Shown here: positions 1 to 5,881 of the stretch, piece after piece
Layout: the number at the start of each line of letters is the position of its first letter
Numbering within the stretch: the stretch's first letter is position 1
NCBI GenBank assembly: GCA_965652565.1
Contig: CBFGWL010000090.1
Location: 1 to 10,850 of the forward strand
Reading direction: 5' to 3'
DNA length: 10,850 nt
DNA from: RSA11 sp965652565
GTDB lineage: Bacteria; Actinomycetota; Thermoleophilia; Solirubrobacterales; 70-9
Program-made: the position numbers and the translations under genes
The notes under the pieces: generated by a model
The model's input: only the letters and a program-made list of their open reading frames with translations
Databases searched by the model: none
Told to the model about the DNA's origin: nothing

Positions 1-1
1 G

Positions 2-1513
2 TCAGCCGGGCGAGCCGGTCTGGACTCGGGCGCTGTCGCCGTGCGCCGGCACCTGCGTGGTGGGCGGCGCTTCTTCTTCGACAGCGGCCAAGGCGCTCCC
101 GACCGTCTCGAGAGTGTCGGGACGTCGAGCGCGCGTCCAGAAGAGGAAGCCGATGCCGAGCCCGATCCAGGCCAGGTACACCCAGGGCAGCACGCCGTAG
201 GTGCCCTCCGGCCACGGGCTCAGGTTCTTCCAAAGCGGGTAGAGCAGGATCGCCGCGCCGAGCAGGCCGAAGAACCCCTGGCGGATCGGGTCGAAGTCGC
301 CCGACTCGCGCGACCACTTCACCATCGCCAGGTTGGTGACGATGTAGCTGATCAGGAACGCGATCCCGATCAGGTAGCCGAAGTAGCCCCAGGTCTCGAA
401 CGGGCCGGCGGCGATCGCGACCGGGATCGCGACCACGATGCAGGCGACCGTCATCGTCCAGATCGCGTTGACCGGAGTCTGCCGGTGCGATGGCGAGCCG
501 AGCCCCTCGGGCAGCACGCGCTCGCGGCCGAGCGTGTAGATCACGCGCGCGCCGGCGTTGAACGCGGCCTGGCCGAAGGCGAGGATCGACGCCGCGGTCG
601 CGAAGACGATGATCGTGAGGCCGACCTCGCCCCAATAGAGCTCGGCCACCGTCTGCAGCGGGACGAGGTCCTCGGAGAACGCGGCCGGGATGTCCATGAG
701 CTCGGCCGGATAGCCGATCGCCATCGCGTAGGAGACGAAGACGTAGAAGGCCGGGATCAAGAGCGCCGCGACCCACAGGCCCTTCGGCACGTTGCGCTTG
801 GGCTCCTTCGTCTCCTCGCCGAGGGTGGCCCCCTCCTCGATGCCCACGAACGAGAGCACCGCGAAGGTCAGCGCCAGGCCGAAGCCGATCGCCGCGCTGG
901 CGTCGACCGCGCCCGGGTCGAACGGGGTCGCCGACCAGCTCCCCACGCCCTGGTCGAAGAGCATGTAGAGCGCGAGGGCCAGCAAGAGGACGACCTCGAA
1001 GGCCAGCAGGCTGAGCGCCATGTGCAGGGTCTGCACGATGCCGAGGATCCCGACGAAGACGACCCAGCCGAGGCCGATCGCGGAGATCACCCACCACGGG
1101 ATGTCGATCGAGAACTGGCTCGCGAGGTACTCGTTGAGGAAGGCGCCGAAGACCGTGAACGCGCCGGCGGCAACCAGCAGGTACGCGCCCATGAACGTCC
1201 AGCCGTAGACGAAGCCGACGTTCGCGCCCCACGAGCGCGCGTTCCAGGTGTAGAGGCCGCCGGAGGTCGGCAGCTTGCGCGCGAACTGCACGAAGCTGTT
1301 GACCATCAGCAGGATCGCCGGCCAGATGATCGCGAAGGCGAGCACCATGGCCGGGCCCGCGAACTGGCCCATGAACGGGATGTTCAGGGCGATCACCGCC
1401 GCCGGAGCCGAGCCCGCGATCGAGATGATCGCGACGTGCTTCCAGTCGACGGCGTTGCGCTTGAGCCCGCCCTTCGCGGGCGCGCCGGCCGCCGTCGTCG
1501 GGGTACTGGCCAT
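2..1513 (-). CDS. APC-family amino acid/amine permease
   Basis: Integral membrane transporter of the APC (amino acid-polyamine-organocation) superfamily, 503 aa, probably taking up the substrate of this cluster. It shows about a dozen hydrophobic segments separated by short loops. The family-typical motif FARKLPTSGGLYTW lies at residues 77-90, after the second membrane segment, and EETKEPKRNVP at 233-243 sits in the cytoplasmic loop where eukaryotic GABA permease-like members carry the same signature. The start at 1513 is chosen because AAAGGAGG (1525-1532 on the minus strand) precedes it; an upstream in-frame ATG at 1570 would add 19 charged residues and lacks a site this good. The gene is complete, with its TGA at 2-4. 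It has its own promoter with a double TetR-type operator, so it is probably co-induced with the catabolic genes. The substrate cannot be read from sequence; an amine, amino acid or amino-ketone fits the neighbours. Confidence 0.93.
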   Translation of the reverse strand: MASTPTTAAGAPAKGGLKRNAVDWKHVAIISIAGSAPAAVIALNIPFMGQFAGPAMVLAFAIIWPAILLMVNSFVQFARKLPTSGGLYTWNARSWGANVGFVYGWTFMGAYLLVAAGAFTVFGAFLNEYLASQFSIDIPWWVISAIGLGWVVFVGILGIVQTLHMALSLLAFEVVLLLALALYMLFDQGVGSWSATPFDPGAVDASAAIGFGLALTFAVLSFVGIEEGATLGEETKEPKRNVPKGLWVAALLIPAFYVFVSYAMAIGYPAELMDIPAAFSEDLVPLQTVAELYWGEVGLTIIVFATAASILAFGQAAFNAGARVIYTLGRERVLPEGLGSPSHRQTPVNAIWTMTVACIVVAIPVAIAAGPFETWGYFGYLIGIAFLISYIVTNLAMVKWSRESGDFDPIRQGFFGLLGAAILLYPLWKNLSPWPEGTYGVLPWVYLAWIGLGIGFLFWTRARRPDTLETVGSALAAVEEEAPPTTQVPAHGDSARVQTGSPG

Positions 1514-1520
1514 TCCCTTG

Positions 1521-1532
1521 CTCTCCTCCTTT
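1521..1532 (-). promoter_or_regulatory. ribosome binding site of the permease gene
   Basis: On the minus strand the sequence reads AAAGGAGGAGAG, a near-perfect Shine-Dalgarno match, ending 7 nt before the ATG at 1513. It decides for this start over the in-frame ATG at 1570. Confidence 0.75.
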
Positions 1533-1578
1533 GGGCGGCCGGGGATCGGGTCGGCCACCCTCGCCTCCAATCTCTCCT

Positions 1579-1615
1579 CTACCGAACGCTCGTGAGCCTA
1601 ACGAGCGTTCGGTAG
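1579..1615. promoter_or_regulatory. double TetR-type operator at permease promoter
   Basis: A perfect inverted repeat with 15-bp arms (1579-1593 and 1601-1615) and a 7-nt spacer. Each arm contributes an operator-like core: AACGAGCGTT at 1600-1609 is exact, and its partner AACGCTCGTG at 1585-1594 (CACGAGCGTT on the other strand) differs at one position. The 15-mer CCTAACGAGCGTTCG (1597-1611) recurs exactly, on the opposite strand, in the promoter of the carboxylase operon, and a close relative (CCTAACGAACGTTAGG) lies in front of the tetR gene. The repeat begins at the predicted transcription start of the permease, where a bound repressor would block initiation or early elongation. That the TetR protein of this window binds here is inference from the shared motif. 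Confidence 0.75.
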
Positions 1616-1617
1616 TA

Positions 1618-1646
1618 CGTATAGCGCTTGCGCGCGCGAAATGCAA
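1618..1646 (-). promoter_or_regulatory. sigma70-type promoter of the permease gene
   Basis: Read on the minus strand, TTGCAT (1641-1646) and TATACG (1618-1623) are separated by exactly 17 nt, a good match to housekeeping -35 and -10 boxes. Initiation would fall near 1611, inside the operator repeat, leaving a leader of about 98 nt. The promoter lies between the end of the BKACE gene and the permease, so the permease can be transcribed independently of the upstream operon. Confidence 0.55.
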
Positions 1647-1650
1647 GGTG

Positions 1651-1676
1651 TTCCGACCGGAATGCGGAAAGTCCGC
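1651..1676 (-). other. two small hairpins after the BKACE gene
   Basis: Two short perfect inverted repeats stand side by side just past the BKACE stop codon: GCGGA/TCCGC with a 3-nt loop (1664-1676) and TTCCG/CGGAA with a 2-nt loop (1651-1662). No T-tract follows on the minus strand, so this is not a convincing intrinsic terminator. Weak attenuation or processing is possible, and the five-gene operon may read through into the permease. Confidence 0.25.
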
Positions 1677-1679
1677 GAA

Positions 1680-2525
1680 CTAGGCGTCGCCCAGGGCGAG
1701 CAGCTCGCGCGCCTGCGCTGGCGTAGCGACGGGCCGACGCAGCGTCTCGCAGAGCTCGGCGACCTTGCGCACGAGCGCCGCGTTCGAGTCCGCCAGCACG
1801 CCGCGCTCCAGATAGACGCCGTCCTCCAGGCCAGTGCGCAGGCACGTCGCCCCCATGAGCGCGCCGAGCGCGAGCATCCGCGGCTGGTGCCGCCCGATCG
1901 CGGTCACCCCCCATGTCGCGTCCCCGGGAACCGCCGCTGCCATCGCCGCGAGGTTGCGGTGCGTCGCGAGCGCCGCGCCCGGCACGCCGAGCACCAGGTT
2001 GAAGCGCAGCGGGTCGGGCAGCACGCCCTCGTCGCGGAAGCGCAGCGCCGCGTCGATGTGGCCGGCCTCGAACGCCTCCACCTCGAGCGCGATGCCAAGC
2101 TCCCCGGCCCGCCGCGCGATCTCGCGCGTCTGCTCGGGCGTCGTGGGGAAGAGATCCTCGCCGAAGTTGGTGGAGCCGGTCTCGATGCCCGCCATGTCGG
2201 GCCGGGCCTCCAGCCCGCCGGCGCGCTCGTCGATCGACATGCCGAGCGCGCCGCCCGTGCTCACCATCGTCACGATGTCGCAGCCCGCGCGGATGCGCTC
2301 GATCGTCTCGCGGAAGACCTCGGGATCGCCGGTCGGCGTGCCGTCGGGCTCGCGCACGTGCAGGTGCGCCACCGCGGCGCCCGCCTCGCGCGCGGCGATC
2401 ACCTCGTTCGCGATCTCCTCGGGCGTGTAGGGGACGGCCGGGTTGTCCTCGCGCGTCGCCTCCGCCCCGGTCGGCGCGACGACGATCACGGCCGGGCGGC
2501 CCTCCGCCCCGTGCTCGGCGATCAT
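1680..2525 (-). CDS. BKACE-family beta-keto acid cleavage enzyme (Kce/DUF849)
   Basis: TIM-barrel, zinc-dependent enzyme of the BKACE family (formerly DUF849), 281 aa, usual length for the family. Family reaction: a beta-keto acid plus acetyl-CoA gives acetoacetate plus the shortened acyl-CoA. The best-known member, Kce, converts 3-keto-5-aminohexanoate to 3-aminobutyryl-CoA in lysine fermentation. Visible signatures are HLHVR at 54-58, whose His54 and His56 correspond to the two zinc-binding histidines, the STGG segment at 89-92, LEVEAFEAGH at 147-156, and RTGLED at 230-235, whose Glu234 matches the third zinc ligand. The start overlaps the upstream hydrolase stop by 4 nt (ATGA), so translation is probably coupled; the ribosome binding site is weak. 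Within the family the keto acid substrate varies widely. Context (a Kal-like gene and a carboxylase in the same cluster) favours an amino-substituted beta-keto acid, but that is inference. Confidence 0.9.
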   Translation of the reverse strand: MIAEHGAEGRPAVIVVAPTGAEATREDNPAVPYTPEEIANEVIAAREAGAAVAHLHVREPDGTPTGDPEVFRETIERIRAGCDIVTMVSTGGALGMSIDERAGGLEARPDMAGIETGSTNFGEDLFPTTPEQTREIARRAGELGIALEVEAFEAGHIDAALRFRDEGVLPDPLRFNLVLGVPGAALATHRNLAAMAAAVPGDATWGVTAIGRHQPRMLALGALMGATCLRTGLEDGVYLERGVLADSNAALVRKVAELCETLRRPVATPAQARELLALGDA

Positions 2526-3241
2526 CGCGCCCGCCCCTGCGCCGCCTCGACTAGGGCCTGGAAGAGCGTGAGCTGCTCGGCGTCGTAGCGGCGGTCCATG
2601 AGCTCAGGATGCCACTGCACGCCGACCGCCCACCCGTCGGTCGACTCGATCGCCTCGACGATCCCGTCGGGGGCGCGCGCGGTGACCTTGAGTCCCGAGC
2701 CCAGTTCGTCGGCCGCCTGGTGGTGGACGGTGTTCACCTCCGCCTCGCGCGCGCCGAGGATCCCGGCGAGGCGCGATCCCTCCTCCACGCGCACCGCGTG
2801 CGCCGGCTCGTCGTAGGGCTCGCGCACATCGTGGGCGAGGTCGGTCACGTCGGGCAGGTGCTGGATCAGGGTCCCTCCGAGCGCCACGTTCAGCACGTGC
2901 AGGCCGCGGCAGACGCCGAGCACCGGCACGCCGCGCTCGATTGCCCCGAGCGTGAGCGCCAGCTCGAAGCGGTCGCGCTCGGCGTCGAGCCAGCCCGTCT
3001 CGGGATGCGGCTGCGCGCCGTAGGCCTCGGGACCCACGTCGCCGCCGCCGTTGATCACCACCGCTTCGGCACGCTCGAGCAGCGCGCCCACGTCGGCGGC
3101 CGGCTCGGCGATCAGCGGCAGGCCGCCCGCCCGCGCGACCAGTTCGCCGAAGCGCCGATGCACCGTCACCTGCGGGGAGCGGCCTGGGAGCGTGGTCTCG
3201 ATCTCCCGCTGGATGCCCGTGACGACGACGAGCGGGCGCAT
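2522..3241 (-). CDS. PuuD-like gamma-glutamyl hydrolase, class I GATase fold
   Basis: Peptidase C26/PuuD-type class I glutamine amidotransferase-like hydrolase, 239 aa, cytoplasmic, no signal peptide. PuuD hydrolyses gamma-glutamyl-GABA to glutamate plus GABA; this enzyme is expected to release glutamate from a gamma-glutamyl amide. The nucleophile elbow GVCRGLHVLN carries Cys111, and QWHPE near the C-terminus carries His211 and Glu213, completing the catalytic triad. NGGGDVGPEAYG at 64-75 and NTVHHQAA at 170-177 are also typical of the PuuD group. The gene starts 4 nt after the gamma-subunit stop without a clear Shine-Dalgarno sequence and overlaps the BKACE gene by 4 nt, so it is embedded in the operon. 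Its logical partner is the GS-like ligase encoded divergently at 8905: one attaches glutamate and the other removes it. The natural substrate is unknown. Confidence 0.9.
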   Translation of the reverse strand: MRPLVVVTGIQREIETTLPGRSPQVTVHRRFGELVARAGGLPLIAEPAADVGALLERAEAVVINGGGDVGPEAYGAQPHPETGWLDAERDRFELALTLGAIERGVPVLGVCRGLHVLNVALGGTLIQHLPDVTDLAHDVREPYDEPAHAVRVEEGSRLAGILGAREAEVNTVHHQAADELGSGLKVTARAPDGIVEAIESTDGWAVGVQWHPELMDRRYDAEQLTLFQALVEAAQGRAR

Positions 3242-3245
3242 CGCG

Positions 3246-3698
3246 CTAGTCGTCCGGGAGCACCGGCTCGAAGTTATGGATGAACGGGTAGCCCGGCGGC
3301 ACGACCTCCACGTCGAGCCGCGTCGCGCAACCCGGGCAGTAGAACTCGCGCAGCACCATCCAGTCGGGATCGGCGGCGCGCGGGCCCACGAAGTAGGGGC
3401 TCTCGCCCTCGCGCTCGATCACGGCGGCGGAATCCTTCCAATTGCGGGCGGCATCGCCGAAGTCGTGGCCGCAGCGGCACTTCGTCGCGTACTCGCCCGG
3501 CCCCTTGCGCACCACATACAAAGCCTCCTGTAGGCAGACCACGATCGGCTCGTCGAAATCCACCCGCTCCTGCTCGAGCTCGATGACGGTCTGCTGGCGC
3601 CCGGGGTCCTTGGGGGCGCGCTGGATCGCCTGCAGGTCTTCGTCCGAGATCGACCCGTCGAGCAGGTCGCGGATCAGCTCCCGTGGGTGCTCGCTCAT
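3246..3698 (-). CDS. acetone carboxylase gamma-subunit-like zinc protein
   Basis: Small soluble protein, 150 aa, resembling the gamma subunit of acetone carboxylase (AcxC type), the third component of ATP-dependent ketone carboxylases. It has two cysteine pairs, Cys74-x-Cys76 (CRCGHDF) and Cys121-x2-Cys124 (CPGC), forming an evident zinc-binding site, and the family-like phrases ATKCRCGHDFGDAARNWK (72-89) and LREFYCPGC (116-124). Two ATG codons lie in tandem (3701 and 3698). The second is chosen because AAGGAGG at 3705-3711 then sits 6 nt away rather than 3; the other choice adds one Met. The alpha-subunit stop overlaps this start (TGATG), implying coupled synthesis of subunits. Its presence is the strongest sign that the two preceding genes form a carboxylase rather than a plain hydantoinase. 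It is shorter than many gamma subunits, and its function in this complex is inferred. Confidence 0.82.
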   Translation of the reverse strand: MSEHPRELIRDLLDGSISDEDLQAIQRAPKDPGRQQTVIELEQERVDFDEPIVVCLQEALYVVRKGPGEYATKCRCGHDFGDAARNWKDSAAVIEREGESPYFVGPRAADPDWMVLREFYCPGCATRLDVEVVPPGYPFIHNFEPVLPDD

Positions 3699-5881
3699 CA
3701 TCGGCCTCCTTCCCGATCGTCGCCCCCGGGGACCAGGAAGTCCTCCGGCAGCTCCCAGAACTCGCGCATCCGCTGCGCGAAGCGCTCGTTGTTTTCGAGC
3801 AGGTCGTTGTACATGCGGCGCACCGGCGCGGAGAGCCGGCCTTCTGTAAGCCGCTCGCGCGCGCGGCGCTTGTACTCCTCGGCGGGCAGCGCCTCGGCGA
3901 GCCGCTCGCGCCGGCGCTCGGCGCGCAGCCGTTCGGTGCCCTCGGCATCCACTTCGCCGTCCTCGGTCAGCGCGACGCAGTACTCATCGCGCGCCGCCCG
4001 CGCCGAGGTCCGGCCCTCGCGCACGTCGCGGGCGACCAGCTCGGGATCGCGGTCGAGCGAGTCGCCGTAGCCGCCGCCGTCGCCCGAGACCGCGGTGAAC
4101 ATGTCGTAGGGGCGCATCGGCTCGGTGGCCTTGTTCGAGCCGTGGTGCACCTTCCACTCGCCCTCCACGCGCTGGCGGAACTCGGGGTTCGCCGGGTCGG
4201 GGCCCTCCCCCGCCGGCACCGGCTCGCCCGCCTCGATCAGCTCGCGCAGGTTCGTGTTCTTGCCGGTCCACATGTAGAGCGTGGCCGCCGGCAGCCCGCC
4301 CATCAGCCCCGGTGAGGGGTAGATCGGCACCGAGCCGAACGAGCCCACCTCGATGTCGGTGGTGTTGTTGAGCATGTAGACGGACTGGATCCCGTTGCCG
4401 CCGCGGAACTTGCCCGCGCCGCCGCCGTCCATCCGCATCTCGCGCGCGAGGTAGATCGAGGGCAGCATCTGCTCCCAGATCTCGGCGTCGCCCATGTCGC
4501 CCTCGGGGTTGAACTCCACGCCCGAGGTGTCGAGGCCGTCGTGCACCGCCGTCGCCGGCATGCCCGCCGCGCCGAACTCCATGTTGTGCGCGCCGAACGA
4601 GCGCCCGTACTGGTCGGTGCCGCCCGCGGTGTAGCCGGAGGAGAGCGCGCTCGTCGCGTGCACCTCCTCGCGGTAGCCCGCCGCGTAGTAGGCGCGCGAG
4701 AGCGCCTGGCCCACCGCGAGCCCCGCGCCGTAGGCCGGGCCCCACAGGGTCGTCGGATAGAGGATCGAGTCGGGGTTGCAGCAGGTCCCGACGGGCACCT
4801 CCATCGTCGCCGCGAGCAGCGTGCCCTCGTTGTGCTTGGAGTCGTAGAGCACGTGCTGGATCAGCCCGTTCATGACTAGGCCCTCCAGGCACGAGAGGCT
4901 GCCCTGGAACGGCTGCCAGAAGTTCGACGAGAGCCCATCGAAGCTCAGATGGATCGAGCCGTCCTCGCGCACGGTGAGCTCGACCGGCGCGTGCAGTAGG
5001 CGCTCCTCACCGGGGATCGGGCTGCCGCGCCAGGCGACCTCGCGGTAGGTGCCGGGCGCGAGCACCGAGGCGATCTTGCGCTTCGCCGCGCGCAGCGAGT
5101 CCTCGATGAACTCCTCGCCCGCGCGCTTGAAGTAGTCGAGCCCGAACTCCTCGACGAGCTCAAGCACCGCGTCGCGGATCATGAGCGCGCCCGTCACCTT
5201 GGCGCGGTTGTCGGTGAGCCAGTAGACCGGCGTGCGTGTCGAGCGCTCCACCAGGATCTCCATGTCCGGGCGCAGCTCGTCGTTCTCGCCGATCTTCACG
5301 CAGGGCAGGTAGAGGCCCTCGTGGAAGCGCGTGGTGAAGAACGAGTCGAAGCCGCCCGGCGCGGTCGCCCCGACCTCCGGCACGTGGGTGAGCCCCGCGC
5401 TCCAGCCGATCAGCTCATCCCCGGCGTAGATCGGCGTGACGATCATCTGGTCGAGCGCGTGGGCGCCGCCGATGTGGGGATCGTTGTTGAAGTAGAGATC
5501 GCCCGGCTTGAAGCCCATCGTCTGCTCGTAGTCGTTGGCGATCATCCACTTGATCATCCGGCTGATGGTGTGGACGTGGACGATGAGCCCGTGCGAGAGG
5601 CAGACCGCGTCGCCCTCGGGCGTGTAGAGGCCGAAGATCAGCTCGCCGAGCTCACGGGTCATCGGCGAGGCGGAAACGAGGCGCGCCACCTCGTGCGCGT
5701 TGGCGACCACCTGGCTGAGCTTCGTGTAGAGGAGCTCGAAGCGGATCGGGTCCTCCTCCCACAGCTTGAGCTCCTCGACGTAGGTGCCCGTCCGCGCGAA
5801 GTGCTCGGCGCGCTCCTCCAGGCGGCGCTTGAGCACGAACGGCGCTTCGGTTTCCTGCGGCGTCAAGGTCTGCGCCTCCAT
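3698..5881 (-). CDS. HyuB/acetone carboxylase alpha-like subunit
   Basis: Hydantoinase B/oxoprolinase-family protein, 727 aa, homologous to HyuB and to the alpha subunit of acetone and acetophenone carboxylases, where the metal-dependent carboxylation site lies. Visible landmarks are RLVSASPMTRELG near residue 67, NNDPHIGGAHALDQ at 132-145 (likely metal ligands among His136, His141 and Asp144) and THVPEVGATAPGG at 165-177, plus a glycine-rich stretch (DGGGAGKFRGGNG) and the C-terminal family segment VREGRTSARAARDEYCV. The start at 5881 is chosen because AAGGAGG (5886-5892) lies 4 nt upstream; ATG at 5884 leaves only 1 nt. A longer in-frame extension to 6061 overlaps the HyuA gene and is arginine-rich shadow. 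The gene overlaps both neighbours at TGATG junctions, as expected for stoichiometric subunits. Whether it is a carboxylase or an ATP-dependent lactam/hydantoin hydrolase cannot be decided from these motifs alone; the gamma-subunit gene favours carboxylase. Confidence 0.87.
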   Translation of the reverse strand: MEAQTLTPQETEAPFVLKRRLEERAEHFARTGTYVEELKLWEEDPIRFELLYTKLSQVVANAHEVARLVSASPMTRELGELIFGLYTPEGDAVCLSHGLIVHVHTISRMIKWMIANDYEQTMGFKPGDLYFNNDPHIGGAHALDQMIVTPIYAGDELIGWSAGLTHVPEVGATAPGGFDSFFTTRFHEGLYLPCVKIGENDELRPDMEILVERSTRTPVYWLTDNRAKVTGALMIRDAVLELVEEFGLDYFKRAGEEFIEDSLRAAKRKIASVLAPGTYREVAWRGSPIPGEERLLHAPVELTVREDGSIHLSFDGLSSNFWQPFQGSLSCLEGLVMNGLIQHVLYDSKHNEGTLLAATMEVPVGTCCNPDSILYPTTLWGPAYGAGLAVGQALSRAYYAAGYREEVHATSALSSGYTAGGTDQYGRSFGAHNMEFGAAGMPATAVHDGLDTSGVEFNPEGDMGDAEIWEQMLPSIYLAREMRMDGGGAGKFRGGNGIQSVYMLNNTTDIEVGSFGSVPIYPSPGLMGGLPAATLYMWTGKNTNLRELIEAGEPVPAGEGPDPANPEFRQRVEGEWKVHHGSNKATEPMRPYDMFTAVSGDGGGYGDSLDRDPELVARDVREGRTSARAARDEYCVALTEDGEVDAEGTERLRAERRRERLAEALPAEEYKRRARERLTEGRLSAPVRRMYNDLLENNERFAQRMREFWELPEDFLVPGGDDREGGR
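3705..3711 (-). promoter_or_regulatory. ribosome binding site deciding the gamma-subunit start
   Basis: AAGGAGG on the minus strand, 6 nt before ATG at 3698 and 3 nt before ATG at 3701. Its surrounding 12-mer (GCCTCCTTCCCG, plus strand, 3704-3715) is repeated exactly at the HyuA/HyuB junction (5885-5896). Confidence 0.7.

Noticed and set aside
41..1615. 524-codon open frame on the plus strand across the permease gene
   Set aside because: Antisense shadow of GC-rich coding DNA: it is rich in Arg, Asp, Glu and Ala without any recognisable domain, while the minus strand encodes a clear APC transporter.
1651..1676. Intrinsic terminator between the five-gene operon and the permease
   Set aside because: Only 5-bp stems and no T-tract, so listed only as small hairpins.
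3781..3790. AGCGCTCGTT, one mismatch from the operator core
   Set aside because: It lies in the HyuB coding sequence, with no extended symmetry and no promoter nearby; expected by chance.
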